A DNA stretch of 64,000 nt from Caulobacter sp. X (GCF_002742635.1 NZ_PEGF01000001.1:1426001-1490000); one strand, 5' to 3'. Positions 38,980 through 48,409 are shown, counted from the first letter of the stretch. Numbers and translations are program-made. Notes: generated by a model from the letters alone, not told the origin.

Positions 38980-39507
38980 ATGCCCCCGCCCACGCCCTAT
39001 GCGGACCACGAACTGGCCGACATCGTCGCCCTGGTGAACTCGGCCTATCGGGGCGAGCTGGCCGCCAAGGGCTGGACCAGCGAGAGCTATCTTCTGGGCG
39101 GCCAGCGCACCGACGAGGAGACCTTGCGCGCCGACCTCGCCGCCAAGCCCGGCGCGACGATCCTGACCTTCCGCGACGGGCCGGAAGACAAGCCCTACGC
39201 CTGCGCCTGGCTGGAGCCCACCGACGGCGAGGCCTGGTACGTCGGCATGGTCACCGTCTCGCCATTGCGCCAGGACGGCGGCCTGGGCCGCGCGATGCTG
39301 GAGGCCTGCGAGGCGCACGCCAAGGCGAAGGGCGGCCGGCGCATGCGGATGACCGTCATCTCGGTCCGCGACACCCTGATCGCCTGGTACCAGCGCCGCG
39401 GCTACCAGCTGACCGGCGAGACCCAGCCCTTCCCCTATGGCGACGAGCGGTTCGGCCAGCCCCAGCGCGACGACCTGGCGTTCGTGGTGCTGGAAAAGGC
39501 GCTGTAA
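38980..39507 (+). CDS. GNAT family N-acetyltransferase
   Basis: A 175-residue GNAT protein. The acetyl-CoA motif QDGGLGRAMLEACEAHAKAK (about 97-116) has the Q/RxxGxG/A pattern, and a YQRRGYQLTGETQPF ending (about 130-144) supports the fold. Acceptor substrate unknown. It stands between a divergent methyltransferase and a same-strand secreted protein, with no operon. Confidence 0.88.
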   Translation: MPPPTPYADHELADIVALVNSAYRGELAAKGWTSESYLLGGQRTDEETLRADLAAKPGATILTFRDGPEDKPYACAWLEPTDGEAWYVGMVTVSPLRQDGGLGRAMLEACEAHAKAKGGRRMRMTVISVRDTLIAWYQRRGYQLTGETQPFPYGDERFGQPQRDDLAFVVLEKAL

Positions 39508-39588
39508 GCGATCGCATTACCGAAGCTTAAGTAGCTCCCCGCCGCGCGGCGCGATCACATGCGGTCGCTTTCCGCCCAGGGGTTTTCC

Positions 39589-40365
39589 ATGCGTTTTCCG
39601 TTCCGCGCGACCGTCGGCGCCGCGTTCGCCGTCCTTTTCGTCGCCTCGGCCCCGGCCTGGGCCGCGCCGACGCCCGTCCCGGTGGGCCAGCCCCTCGCCC
39701 GCTTCGACAAGATCAAGCCCGCCACGCACCACTATCTGCGCTATCGCCAGGTCGGCGACACCATCACGCCGCTGGACGTCTGGACGCGTGAAATCCGCAT
39801 CGAGCCGGACGCCTCGGGCGTGAAGCGGCTGCACATCGTCCAGCACTGGGACGGCGCGACGCCGGGAACGGTCAAGCAGCTCGACTCGTGGTTCGAGCTC
39901 GACACCTTCCGCCCCTTCACCCACCAGCGCAGCACCACCGGCAAGGACGGCCAGACCAAGATCGAGGGCTTCGACTTCAAGCCCGACCGGATCGTCGGCC
40001 TGAAGGATCTGCCCGGCAACGCCCAGGCCGCCTACGACATGGCCTCGCCCCAGCCGGCCTTCAATTTCGAGACCGACATGGAGACCCTGCAGGCCCTGCC
40101 GCTGGCGAAGGGCTATGAGGCGCGGATCGTCTTCCACCATCCCGGCGGCGGCGCGCCGGCGCCTTACCTGTTCAAGGTCGCGGGCTCGGAGACCCTGACC
40201 AGTTCGGCCGGCGGCAAGGTCGACTGCTGGGTGGTCACCACCGACTACAACCACCCCGAATGGCCGGTCGCCCGGTTCTGGCTGGCCAAGGACAGCCAGG
40301 TGGTCGTCAAGGTCGTCTCGCCCGCGCCGGACGGATCGACCTGGGTCAAGACCCTGCTCTGGTGA
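39589..40365 (+). CDS. Secreted protein of unknown function (DUF3108-like)
   Basis: A 258-residue exported protein with signal peptide (AFAVLFVASAPAWAA, cleavage near 25). The mature part is rich in beta strands, with alternate aromatic positions (HHYLRYRQVGDTITPLDVWT), and ends in KTLLW. It resembles beta-sheet periplasmic proteins of the DUF3108 type, an impression rather than a match. Start at ATG 39589; a longer frame begins at 39559. Confidence 0.75.
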   Translation: MRFPFRATVGAAFAVLFVASAPAWAAPTPVPVGQPLARFDKIKPATHHYLRYRQVGDTITPLDVWTREIRIEPDASGVKRLHIVQHWDGATPGTVKQLDSWFELDTFRPFTHQRSTTGKDGQTKIEGFDFKPDRIVGLKDLPGNAQAAYDMASPQPAFNFETDMETLQALPLAKGYEARIVFHHPGGGAPAPYLFKVAGSETLTSSAGGKVDCWVVTTDYNHPEWPVARFWLAKDSQVVVKVVSPAPDGSTWVKTLLW

Positions 40366-40589
40366 ACTCCGGACGATCCGCCGCCTCACGGGCGCCGCCT
40401 CGACCTCAGGTCATCGATCTTGGTTACTCAGCACGTGCGAATTGATCGCACTGCTTCCGCTACCAAAAGTCAGACAAATACAATGAAGTCTCAGGAAAGG
40501 CGCGAGTCCAGGGACTCCGAACACCTCTACCCGCGACATTTTGTCAACGGCTTGGCCGATTATATGGGGGTTAATACCTCTAATATCTG

Positions 40590-42476
40590 ATGCTCATCGA
40601 AGAGAGGCAACAACGCGCTCTTCGCATGAAGGCAATAGTCATGTTGAGGCTGCGCAATCTCTCCATCATGGCGCGCCTGCGTCTGGTGGTGCTGTTCTCG
40701 GGTATCGGCCTGGCGATCGCGATCGGCGTCGGCTTGCTGAACCTGTCCGGCTCGATGCACGCCGACATCGCGGCGAAGACGCGCAGCCAGGTCGAGACGG
40801 CCGTATCGGTCGCCGACCACTATTACGCCGAGTCCAAGGCCGGGCGGATGAGCGAAGACGAGGCCAAGGCGGCCGCGATCGGCGCGCTGAAAGCCATGCG
40901 TTACGGCGGCCAGGAGTACTTCTGGATCACCGATCTCAACACCCGGATGGTGATGCACCCGATGAAGCCGCAGCTGGACGGCACGGACGTCTCCGAGAAG
41001 CGCGACCCGAAGGGCAAGGCGCTGTTCTCCGAGATGACCAAGGTCGCCAAGGCGGATGGGCGCGGCTTCGTGAACTACATGTGGCCCAAGCCCGGCCATG
41101 ATCAGCCGCAGCCGAAGATCTCGTACGTGGCGCTGATGCCGGCCTGGGGCTGGATCGTCGGGTCCGGCGTCTATGTGGACGACATTCAGGATGCGATCGG
41201 CAAGGAGGCCCTGAAGCTGGCCGCCATCGGGCTTGTGCTTCTGCTGATCGTCGGCGTCGGGGCCGCCCTTCTGGGCCAGACGATCACGCGGCCCATCATG
41301 ACCCTGACCCAGCGGATGAGCGGCCTGGCGGAAGGCGACAAGGACAGCCCCGTCCCCTTCGCCGACCTGGCCAACGAGACGGGCGAGATGGCCCGCGCCC
41401 TGGCCGTCTTCCGTCAAGCCGCCCTGGACCGCGAGCGCCTCGAGGCCGAAACCGCGGCCATGCGCGACCAGGCGACCGCTGAAAGCCAGAAGCGCGCGGA
41501 AGCCGAACGCGCGGCCGCCGAGGTTCAGCGCCGCGTGGTCACGGACGTCACCGCCGTCGCGGCGCGACTGGCCGCGGGCGACCTGACCGTGCGCCTGGCG
41601 CGAGATTTCCCCGCCGACTACACCGAGCTGCGCGAGAACCTGAACGCGGCGCTGGCGCAGCTGGCCTCGGCGATGAAGGCCGTGCGCGACAACGCCCTGG
41701 GCATTCAGCACGGCGCCGACGACATCGCCTCGGCTTCGGACAATCTGTCGCGTCGCACCGAGCAGCAGGCGGCCACCCTGGAAGAGACCACGGCCGCCCT
41801 GGGCGAGCTGACCAACACCGTCCAGCGCTCGGCGACGGGCGCGCGTCAGGCTCGCGCCGCGGTCGCCGTGGCCCAGGAGCAGGCCCAGCACAGCGGCGCG
41901 GTCGCCGACAAGGCCGTGGCCGCCATGGGCCAGATCGAGGACTCCTCGCAGCAGATCACCAACATCATCGGCGTCATCGACGAGATCGCCTTCCAGACCA
42001 ACCTCCTGGCGCTGAACGCCGGGGTCGAGGCCGCTCGGGCCGGCGAGAGCGGCAAGGGCTTCGCGGTCGTCGCCCAGGAAGTGCGGGCCCTGGCCCAGCG
42101 CTCGGCCGAGGCCGCCAAGGAGATCAAGGGCCTGATCGGGGCCTCGTCGCGGCAGATCGACGAAGGCGTCACCCTGGTGCGCGAGATGGGCGACGCCATG
42201 CAGGGCATCGTCGGCAAGGTGGATGAAATCGACGGCCTGATGGGCGGCATCGCCAGCCTCGCGGCGGACCAGTCGGAAGGCCTGGGGCAGATCAATATCG
42301 CCATGTCGCAGATCGACCAGAACACGCAGCAGAACGCCGCCATGGTCGAGGAGGCGACCGCCGCGGTCCACTCGCTGAAGAACGAGACGAACCAGTTGGC
42401 GAAACTGGTCAGTCAGTTCGATGTCGATGACTCGTCGCGCGACGCCGGCGCCGAGCCGCTGCGCGCCAGCGCCTAG
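40590..42476 (+). CDS. Methyl-accepting chemotaxis protein with an sCache domain
   Basis: A 628-residue transmembrane chemoreceptor. TM1 (about 33-55), a periplasmic single Cache domain of the sCache_2 type (about 60-200, EYFWITDLNTRMVMHPMKPQ and VSYVALMPAWGWIVGSGVYV), TM2 (about 205-230), two HAMP domains, and the MCP signalling domain (IDEIAFQTNLLALNAGVEAA at the hairpin tip, binding CheA/CheW). No CheR pentapeptide ends the protein. Such Cache domains often bind small organic acids. Several in-frame starts exist; the ATG at 40638 (MLRLRNLSIM) is a possible alternative. Confidence 0.94.
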   Translation: MLIEERQQRALRMKAIVMLRLRNLSIMARLRLVVLFSGIGLAIAIGVGLLNLSGSMHADIAAKTRSQVETAVSVADHYYAESKAGRMSEDEAKAAAIGALKAMRYGGQEYFWITDLNTRMVMHPMKPQLDGTDVSEKRDPKGKALFSEMTKVAKADGRGFVNYMWPKPGHDQPQPKISYVALMPAWGWIVGSGVYVDDIQDAIGKEALKLAAIGLVLLLIVGVGAALLGQTITRPIMTLTQRMSGLAEGDKDSPVPFADLANETGEMARALAVFRQAALDRERLEAETAAMRDQATAESQKRAEAERAAAEVQRRVVTDVTAVAARLAAGDLTVRLARDFPADYTELRENLNAALAQLASAMKAVRDNALGIQHGADDIASASDNLSRRTEQQAATLEETTAALGELTNTVQRSATGARQARAAVAVAQEQAQHSGAVADKAVAAMGQIEDSSQQITNIIGVIDEIAFQTNLLALNAGVEAARAGESGKGFAVVAQEVRALAQRSAEAAKEIKGLIGASSRQIDEGVTLVREMGDAMQGIVGKVDEIDGLMGGIASLAADQSEGLGQINIAMSQIDQNTQQNAAMVEEATAAVHSLKNETNQLAKLVSQFDVDDSSRDAGAEPLRASA

Positions 42477-42477
42477 G

Positions 42478-42588
42478 GCATTTTCCGATAAGTGTGAAAC
42501 GGTTATCGGATCGAAAAATGCTCTAAACTTTTGAATTAGAGCCCTTTTTATCCGATCTGATTGATTCAGTCAGATCGGAAAGGGCTCT
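42478..42588. repeat. Two hairpins between convergent genes
   Basis: Hairpin one (42478-42521) pairs GCATTTTCCGATAA with TTATCGGATCGAAAAATGC. Hairpin two (42538-42588) pairs AGAGCCCTTT and TCCGATCTGA with TCAGATCGGAAAGGGCTCT. The sequence type is a recurring alphaproteobacterial intergenic element. Lying between two convergent gene ends, it can serve as a bidirectional terminator. Confidence 0.65.
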
Positions 42589-42592
42589 AGCG

Positions 42593-43975
42593 CTAGATCA
42601 CCGCGCGCGAGCGCTCGCCGACTTCGCTGGACAGCGCCCCGGCCACGATCTCCAGGCCCTGGCGAAGCGCCTGACGGTCTGGCGCCGCGCCCAGGCAGAC
42701 GCGGACGCCGGTGACGAGACCCGGCTCGACGATCGGCGCGTCGGGGGGCGTCACCTCGGCCCCGCCGCGCAGGGCTCGGCCCGCCAGGCGCTCGGCCTCC
42801 AGCTCGCTCATGGGAAGCCAGACGTGGGGCGCGCAGTCCGAGCGCGGCGGCTCGATCGCCGAACCCAGGATCTCGCGGGCCAGGGACAGGCGCGCCGCGG
42901 CCTCCTCGCGGACCTCCTCGACGATCTGGTCGGCCGCGCCGTCCTCGATCCACTGGGTCGCCACCAGGCCGCCGAAGCCGGAGGGCGCGTAGGTCAGGGC
43001 CCGCACCGCATCCAGCACGCGCTCGAAGGCGGCCTGGGTCGGCGCGACCAGGAAGCCGGCGCGCAGGCCAGGCCCCAGCGTCTTCGACACGCCCGAGACA
43101 TGGAAGGTCCGCTCGGGCGCCAGCAGGGCCAGAGGCGGCGGCGCGTCCGGGGCGTAGGCCCCGTAGATGTCGTCCTCGATGATCGTCAGGTCGAGCCGCC
43201 GGGCCAGGGCCGCGATCGCCTCGCGCCGCGACACGCTCATGATCCGCCCGGTCGGGTTCTGCAGGGTCGGGATCACGGACAGCACGCGCGCGCCGGTCGC
43301 CTTCACGGCCGCCTCCAGCGCGTCGGGGCTCAGCCCCTCCTCGTCCAGCGCCACGCCCTTCAGGCGCAGACCCATGTGCGCCGCCAGCGCCTTGACGCCG
43401 TTATAGGTCGAGGCCTCGCACAGGACCGTGCCCCCGCCTCGGGCGACCGCGCCCATGGCCAGGGCCAGGCCCTGCTGGGCGCCGTTGCAGCAGACCAGGC
43501 GCGACCAGTCCGCGCCGTCGAAACCGCCGAACCTCGCCAGCCATAGCGCGCCGGCTCGCCGCTGGGCCTCGTGACCGGCCGCCGGGGCGTAGGCCAGGTG
43601 CTCCAGAAGGTCCGGCCGGCGGCGCAAGCGAGCCAAGGCCTCGGCGATCCGGCTGGCGGCGGGGCCCGCCGGCGCGATGTTCTGGGCCAGGTTGATCGGC
43701 CCCTCGCGGACCGGCGCGCGGTGATCGGCGGGCGCGTTGACGAAGCTGCCGCGGCCGACATGGGCGCTGACCAGCCCCGCCTTCTCGGCCTCGACATAGG
43801 CGCGGGTGACCGTGCCCAGGCCGATCCCCAGCCGGTAGGCCAGGTCCCGCTGGGGCGGCAGCCGCGCCCCCGCCGCCAGCGCGCCTTTGGCGACGTCCGC
43901 CCGCAAGGCCGCGACCAGCCGCTCGTAAAGCGGCCCGTCGCCGTCGGGAATGATGGGGGTCCAGGGCGAGGCCAA
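42593..43975 (-). CDS. MocR-type regulator (GntR HTH fused to aminotransferase domain)
   Basis: A 460-residue protein. The N-terminal GntR winged helix (LYERLVAALRADVAKGALAA, then LPPQRDLAYRLGIGLGTVTR) is followed by a fold-type I aminotransferase domain that binds PLP through the Lys in HVSGVSKTLGPGLR. MocR proteins sense PLP and an amine or amino acid. I choose the TTG at 43975 because GGAG sits 6 nt upstream; the frame could start elsewhere. It is divergent from a LysE exporter, its likely target. Confidence 0.9.
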   Translation of the reverse strand: MASPWTPIIPDGDGPLYERLVAALRADVAKGALAAGARLPPQRDLAYRLGIGLGTVTRAYVEAEKAGLVSAHVGRGSFVNAPADHRAPVREGPINLAQNIAPAGPAASRIAEALARLRRRPDLLEHLAYAPAAGHEAQRRAGALWLARFGGFDGADWSRLVCCNGAQQGLALAMGAVARGGGTVLCEASTYNGVKALAAHMGLRLKGVALDEEGLSPDALEAAVKATGARVLSVIPTLQNPTGRIMSVSRREAIAALARRLDLTIIEDDIYGAYAPDAPPPLALLAPERTFHVSGVSKTLGPGLRAGFLVAPTQAAFERVLDAVRALTYAPSGFGGLVATQWIEDGAADQIVEEVREEAAARLSLAREILGSAIEPPRSDCAPHVWLPMSELEAERLAGRALRGGAEVTPPDAPIVEPGLVTGVRVCLGAAPDRQALRQGLEIVAGALSSEVGERSRAVI

Positions 43976-43982
43976 GACGATC

Positions 43983-44034
43983 TCCGAATTGATACAGTGA
44001 CAATATGCAGTTTGACTCACGATACAATGGAAAT
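43983..44034. promoter_or_regulatory. Divergent control region with TGTATC repeats
   Basis: The 106-bp spacer between the MocR gene and lysE contains two TGTATC blocks 30-odd bp apart on the minus strand (ATTGTATCGTGA and CACTGTATCAAT). Direct repeats of this sort are typical MocR recognition sites. The AT content is high relative to the flanks. Confidence 0.5.
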
Positions 44035-44081
44035 CATCACGATGACATTCCGATCTCACCGACCGAGACAAAGAGGCCGTG

Positions 44082-44756
44082 ATGACTTCCGAACTGCTGC
44101 TCGCCTACGTCCTGTTCTGCTTCGCCACGGCCGGCACGCCGGGCCCGAACAACATGATGCTGCTGGCCTCGGGCGCGAACTTCGGCTTCCGCCGCACGGT
44201 GCTGCACATCCTGGGGATCAGCTGCGGCCTGGGCTTCATGGTGCTGTGCATGGGCTTTGGACTGGGAAGCGTGTTCAAGGCCTTCCCCGTGCTGCACGAG
44301 ATCCTGCGCTGGGTGGGCGCGGGCTACATGCTGTGGCTGGCCTGGAAGATCGGGACCTCGGACAAGGTCAGCGACCGCGAGGCGGCCAGCCGGCCGATGA
44401 CCTTCCTGCAGGCCGCGGCGTTCCAGTGGGTGAACCCCAAGGCCTGGGCGATGGCGCTGGGCGCGGTGACGACCTATGCGCCCGAGGGCGGCTCGTGGAC
44501 GATCGTGCCGCTGCTGGCCGGGACCTTCATGCTGGTCGGCGCGCCGTGCAGCGCCGCCTGGGCGGGATTTGGGCAAGGGCTTAGGCCGTTCCTGGACCGT
44601 CCGGCGGTCCTGCGGACCTTCAACGTGACCATGGCCGTCCTCCTGGTCGTGTCGCTGCTGCCCATGATCTTCGAGCACGGCAAGCCGCCCAGGCTGGATG
44701 CGCGGGACCTGGCGATCGGCGCGCCGCCGATTGTCGTCACGCCCTGGCGCGGCTGA
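44082..44756 (+). CDS. LysE family amino-acid exporter
   Basis: A 224-residue membrane exporter of the LysE/RhtB family with six hydrophobic segments. The hallmark FATAGTPGPNNMMLLASGAN (about 15-34) is present and QAAAFQWVNPKAWAMALGA (about 110-128) is the second family motif. It exports an amino acid or analogue. Start: ATG 44082 with AAAGAGG upstream; GTG 44079 is the next choice. Its divergent MocR partner probably induces it. Confidence 0.93.
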   Translation: MTSELLLAYVLFCFATAGTPGPNNMMLLASGANFGFRRTVLHILGISCGLGFMVLCMGFGLGSVFKAFPVLHEILRWVGAGYMLWLAWKIGTSDKVSDREAASRPMTFLQAAAFQWVNPKAWAMALGAVTTYAPEGGSWTIVPLLAGTFMLVGAPCSAAWAGFGQGLRPFLDRPAVLRTFNVTMAVLLVVSLLPMIFEHGKPPRLDARDLAIGAPPIVVTPWRG

Positions 44757-44773
44757 GCGGCGGACAAAGAAAA

Positions 44774-44804
44774 AGGGCCGGCTCCTTTCGGAACCGGCCC
44801 CGTC
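44774..44804 (-). terminator. Rho-independent terminator of the TonB receptor gene
   Basis: GGGCCGG-N14-CCGGCCC-type stem (GGGCCGGCTCC / GGAACCGGCCCC) followed on the minus strand by TTTTTCTTTG, 32 bp past the receptor stop. It is convergent with lysE and may also slow its transcription. Confidence 0.75.
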
Positions 44805-44835
44805 TCCAGACGAGGGACCCGAAGGTCCGCCCGTC

Positions 44836-47790
44836 TTAGTAGGTGAAGCGCACGCCCATCTTGAACGTCCGGCCAATGGCGCCGGCGTAGTGGAACGTGG
44901 TCAGGAAGTTCGGGTTCGACGAGTACGAACCCGCCGCCAGCGGCGACTTCTGGTCGAACACGTTGCCGATGTTGCCGTAGATCTGGACGGAGTCGTTGAT
45001 CTGGGCCGTGGCGTTCATGTCGGTGTAGATGAACTTCTTGATGTGGCAGAACTTCGGAGCGATCGTCTGGTTGTTGTTGGCGTAGGTGTTGCCAGCAACG
45101 CAGTCGGTCGTGCCGTAGTCATCAGCCGCGACTTGCTTGATCTTGTTGACGAAGTAGGTCGTCGCCGAGATCGTGTAACGGCCGAACGCCAGGGTGTTCT
45201 GCCAGTTGCCGCGCCAGTCCGGCGTACCGTTGCCCGAAGACAGCTCGTACGGACCCAGGGTCCCGGCGTATTCCTGCACCTTACCATCGGCGGTGTGCAG
45301 GTTGTACTTCAGGACGTGGGTGACTTCGACGCGGCTGGTCCACTTCACGTCATCCCAGACGTTGATGTTGGCCTGAGCCGAGAAGTCGACACCCGAGGTC
45401 TGCGAGTAGTTGGCGTTCTCGAACGGCGCGTTGATGATCAAGACGCGCGGGAGAGCGTTCGGGAACAGCGGGTCCGGAACGTCGACGACGTTACAGGAGT
45501 AACCCGGCCCAACGGCGGCCACCAGGGCGCAGCCTTCGGCTTGGGTCGCGCCCTTGAAGTAGGCGGCCTTGGCCTCGGCGACCTTGGAGCCGCTGACGAT
45601 CAGGTTGTTCTTCTTGACGTTGTAGTAGTCGACGGTCAGCGACAGCCAACGGGTCGGCTGCACGATCGTGCCCAGCGTGAAGCTGCGCGAGGTTTCCGGC
45701 TTCAGGTTCGGGTTACCGACCAGACCCGAGCCCAGCGAGTAGGAGTTGGCGTAGGGGTTGGTCGAACCGCCGTGGGCGGTGACGAACGAGCTCGGCGGCA
45801 CGTAGGTCGCGAAACCGGCGTACTGCGAGCGCGGACCCGATTCCGCGAAGGTCGGAGCGCGGAAGCCTTCCGAGTACGTACCGCGGAAAGCCAGTTGCTT
45901 CATCGGCGTGTACTTGGCGCCGATCTTCGGCGAGAAGTGGCTGAAGCCTTCCGAGTAGTCGTCGTAACGACCCGAGACGTTGACTTCCAGGTCTTCGGTG
46001 ATCGGAGCCTGAACTTCGAAGAACGCGGCCTTGACCGTGTGCTTGCCGAAGGCCGACGAGGTCGTCAGGTTGTAGGTGTCCAGACGGGCGTTCTGGTTGT
46101 TGTTTTCCAGAACTTCCTTACGGATCTGACCACCGACGGCCAGCATCATGTCACCAGCCGGCAGGGTCCACAGCTTGTGGGTGACCGAGCCGTCCAGCGA
46201 CATCATCGACGAGTGCGAGTTCGTCACGACGTCCGGCGAGATCGCGTTGCGAACGGCGGCGGTGTTCTTCGACGGATCGACGAAGTTGTACGAGCCGGTG
46301 TTGATCGCGTTGATCAGGCCGTTGATGTTCAGGTAGCCGCGCTGGCGGATACGCAGGTTGTCACGGGCGCCGACGGCGTCGACCTGCCAGTTCCAGCCGT
46401 CGCCGAACTCACCCTTCAGACCGGCGGTGCCGCGGATGACTTCGTTGACGCGGTTGCTGCCGGCCGGGATGTCGCCGAACAGGTAGTAGAGACGCGCGGC
46501 GCCGTTGGCCGGATCGTTGGCGTAGGCGGCGGCGTACGGGTTGTTCGGGTTCAGCGTGCGGCCCGCCGTGGTGGTGGCGGCGCAGTTGACGCCCGTCGGG
46601 CAGATCCAGACCGGCAGGGTGATCTGCAGGGCCGAGAGGGCCGGAGCGGCGCCGAACGGCTGGGTGTTCTGGACGCCGCGCGGGGCGTTCTTGATGTCGA
46701 CTTCGTTGCTCGAGTAGCTGCCCGTGATGTACGACTCGATGTTGTCGCTCAGGCGCATGCTCAGGCGGCCGTTGAAGGCGTAACGCTTTTGCAGCGGCTG
46801 GATCTGGTTGTAGGCGTCGACCAGGTTCCACTTACAGCCGGTGCCGTTCACGTTGGCGCTGACCTGCGTGAAGGTGCCGTTGGCGCAGTTCAGGTTCAGC
46901 GAGGTGTAGACCTTGGCCGGGTCCAGAACCGTGCCGGTGCCCGTGCGCGGATCGCTCAGGTCACGAACGCTGGTGCGATAGACGATCGCGTTCGGCGTCG
47001 AGACAGCCATGCTGTTGTCGGCCGAGTTGTTGTCGATGCCGCCGATCGAGGTCAGGTCGCGGTTGTTGAACGGGAAGCCGCGGCTGTGCGTCGTGACGCG
47101 GCCGTCCTTCTGGTACTCGCCGTTGATGTAGAAGTTCCAGCCGGTCTCCTGGTAGTCGCCGAAGCCCAGGGTGATGTCGGCGCGCTTGTGCTCGGCGTCG
47201 CCGCGGTCGCTCTCGCCGGCTTCCAGGCTGCCGGCGACGCCGACGAAGGTCTTCTTCAGCTTCAGGTTCACGACGCCGCCGATGGCGTCAGCGCCGTACG
47301 ACGACGAGGCGCCGTCCTTCAGGACTTCGATCCGGTCGATCAGGCTGAACGGAATGGTGTTCAGGTCGACATAGGCGTTGTGGCCGTCGTCGTTGATCGG
47401 GAAGTTGGTCGAGCGCAGGCCGTCAACCAGAACCAGGGTCGAGGACACGCCCAGGCCGCGCAGCGACACGGCCGAACCGCCGGCCGAGAAGCCGCTCTGG
47501 AAGCCGGTGCCGATCGAGCCGGCGCCGTCGGCCGAGATCGAACGGATGGCGTCCGAAGCCGTGGTGATGCCCGCGCGTTGCAGGGTTTCGGTGGTCAGCA
47601 CGGTGACCGGCGACGGGGTCTCGGTGTCGGTGCGGCGGAACAGCGAACCGGTGACGACGATTTCCTCGACCTGCGTCTGGTCGGAAGCCGGAGCGGTCTG
47701 CGCGACGGCTTGACCGGCGAACGCCGAAACGGCGGCGGTGCAGATCATGGAAGACGCGAGCAGGCGCCCTCTCACGGAGCTCATTCTCAT
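44836..47790 (-). CDS. TonB-dependent outer-membrane receptor
   Basis: A 984-residue receptor with signal peptide (residues 1-31), an N-terminal TonB box EEIVVTGS (about 43-50), plug domain (about 60-190, with IDRIEVLKDGASSSYGADAI) and 22-strand beta-barrel ending in KMGVRFTY, the C-terminal aromatic needed for BamA assembly. There is no STN signalling domain. It belongs to the large Caulobacter receptor set, where substrates include sugars, dipeptides and siderophores; adjacent genes give no hint of which. GGGAG lies about 8 nt before the ATG. Confidence 0.94.
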   Translation of the reverse strand: MRMSSVRGRLLASSMICTAAVSAFAGQAVAQTAPASDQTQVEEIVVTGSLFRRTDTETPSPVTVLTTETLQRAGITTASDAIRSISADGAGSIGTGFQSGFSAGGSAVSLRGLGVSSTLVLVDGLRSTNFPINDDGHNAYVDLNTIPFSLIDRIEVLKDGASSSYGADAIGGVVNLKLKKTFVGVAGSLEAGESDRGDAEHKRADITLGFGDYQETGWNFYINGEYQKDGRVTTHSRGFPFNNRDLTSIGGIDNNSADNSMAVSTPNAIVYRTSVRDLSDPRTGTGTVLDPAKVYTSLNLNCANGTFTQVSANVNGTGCKWNLVDAYNQIQPLQKRYAFNGRLSMRLSDNIESYITGSYSSNEVDIKNAPRGVQNTQPFGAAPALSALQITLPVWICPTGVNCAATTTAGRTLNPNNPYAAAYANDPANGAARLYYLFGDIPAGSNRVNEVIRGTAGLKGEFGDGWNWQVDAVGARDNLRIRQRGYLNINGLINAINTGSYNFVDPSKNTAAVRNAISPDVVTNSHSSMMSLDGSVTHKLWTLPAGDMMLAVGGQIRKEVLENNNQNARLDTYNLTTSSAFGKHTVKAAFFEVQAPITEDLEVNVSGRYDDYSEGFSHFSPKIGAKYTPMKQLAFRGTYSEGFRAPTFAESGPRSQYAGFATYVPPSSFVTAHGGSTNPYANSYSLGSGLVGNPNLKPETSRSFTLGTIVQPTRWLSLTVDYYNVKKNNLIVSGSKVAEAKAAYFKGATQAEGCALVAAVGPGYSCNVVDVPDPLFPNALPRVLIINAPFENANYSQTSGVDFSAQANINVWDDVKWTSRVEVTHVLKYNLHTADGKVQEYAGTLGPYELSSGNGTPDWRGNWQNTLAFGRYTISATTYFVNKIKQVAADDYGTTDCVAGNTYANNNQTIAPKFCHIKKFIYTDMNATAQINDSVQIYGNIGNVFDQKSPLAAGSYSSNPNFLTTFHYAGAIGRTFKMGVRFTY

Positions 47791-48317
47791 TATCGGGACT
47801 CCCCTAATATAACGGTGTGCGCCGAAAAGAAGCGCACTCCGAACCCCTCTCGAGTTCGAAGTCAGGGAGCTACGAAGCCATTCCGTGTCAGGTCAACGAA
47901 CATTGCTGTCACAAAATAGACTCTAAAAAGACTGTCGCATTAAAGCCACATCATTACACACATGTAACGCTGTTACTTTTATGAATTATTCTAATATCTG
48001 TAATTGACCACCAAGTTTAGATTCGAAACTATGGCTGCATATTTTTCCGGCAATCGATAAGGAATGAGCGTAATACAAAATGTACATTTAAAACTGTACG
48101 CAACGTTGCAGAAATTAAGCTTTTACGCATCTAAGCCAGTGGCGGATTTTTTCCTGCTCATTGCCGATATGTAAGATTCATATCTCAAGCCTACTGGAGG
48201 CGACGCAACCGCAGAGCCGAATAAGGCGAAAACCCGGCAAAGCCCGCCGGGGTGAAGGCAAGGCGCCTCGCGGCGCGGTTTGCATTTGGCGCTTTAAGCG
48301 CTATATGTGACGCGTCA

Positions 48318-48340
48318 GTTATGCTCAGTTTCAGCATAAC
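48318..48340. promoter_or_regulatory. Palindromic operator 1 of the nad operon
   Basis: GTTATGCT-CAGTTTC-AGCATAAC is a palindrome with perfect 8-bp arms, centred about 94 bp upstream of nadA. Its core ATGCTCA-N-TGAGCAT type is the one I associate with NadQ-family NAD-pathway repressors in alphaproteobacteria; the match is from memory. It shares sequence with operator 2. Confidence 0.6.
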
Positions 48341-48392
48341 CCCGACGTCGGAGCGACGGAAACGACGCCCGGCGTTTTTTGAGGCCCTGGAA

Positions 48393-48409
48393 ATGCTCAC
48401 TTTGAGCAT
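48393..48409. promoter_or_regulatory. Palindromic operator 2 of the nad operon
   Basis: ATGCTCA-CTT-TGAGCAT is a perfect 7-bp inverted repeat ending just 4 bp before the GGAGG ribosome-binding site of nadA. Its centre is 72 bp from operator 1, about seven helical turns, so the two sites face the same side of the helix. Such placement suggests repression by looping or road-block. Confidence 0.65.

Noticed and set aside
44698..47919. 1073-residue plus-strand frame opposite the TonB receptor
   Set aside because: Arg/Gly/Asp-rich antisense shadow of a well-supported receptor; absence of stops is expected at this GC content.
48191..48409. Short minus-strand frame upstream of nadA
   Set aside because: It contains the palindromic operators, which force repeated residues; not a gene.
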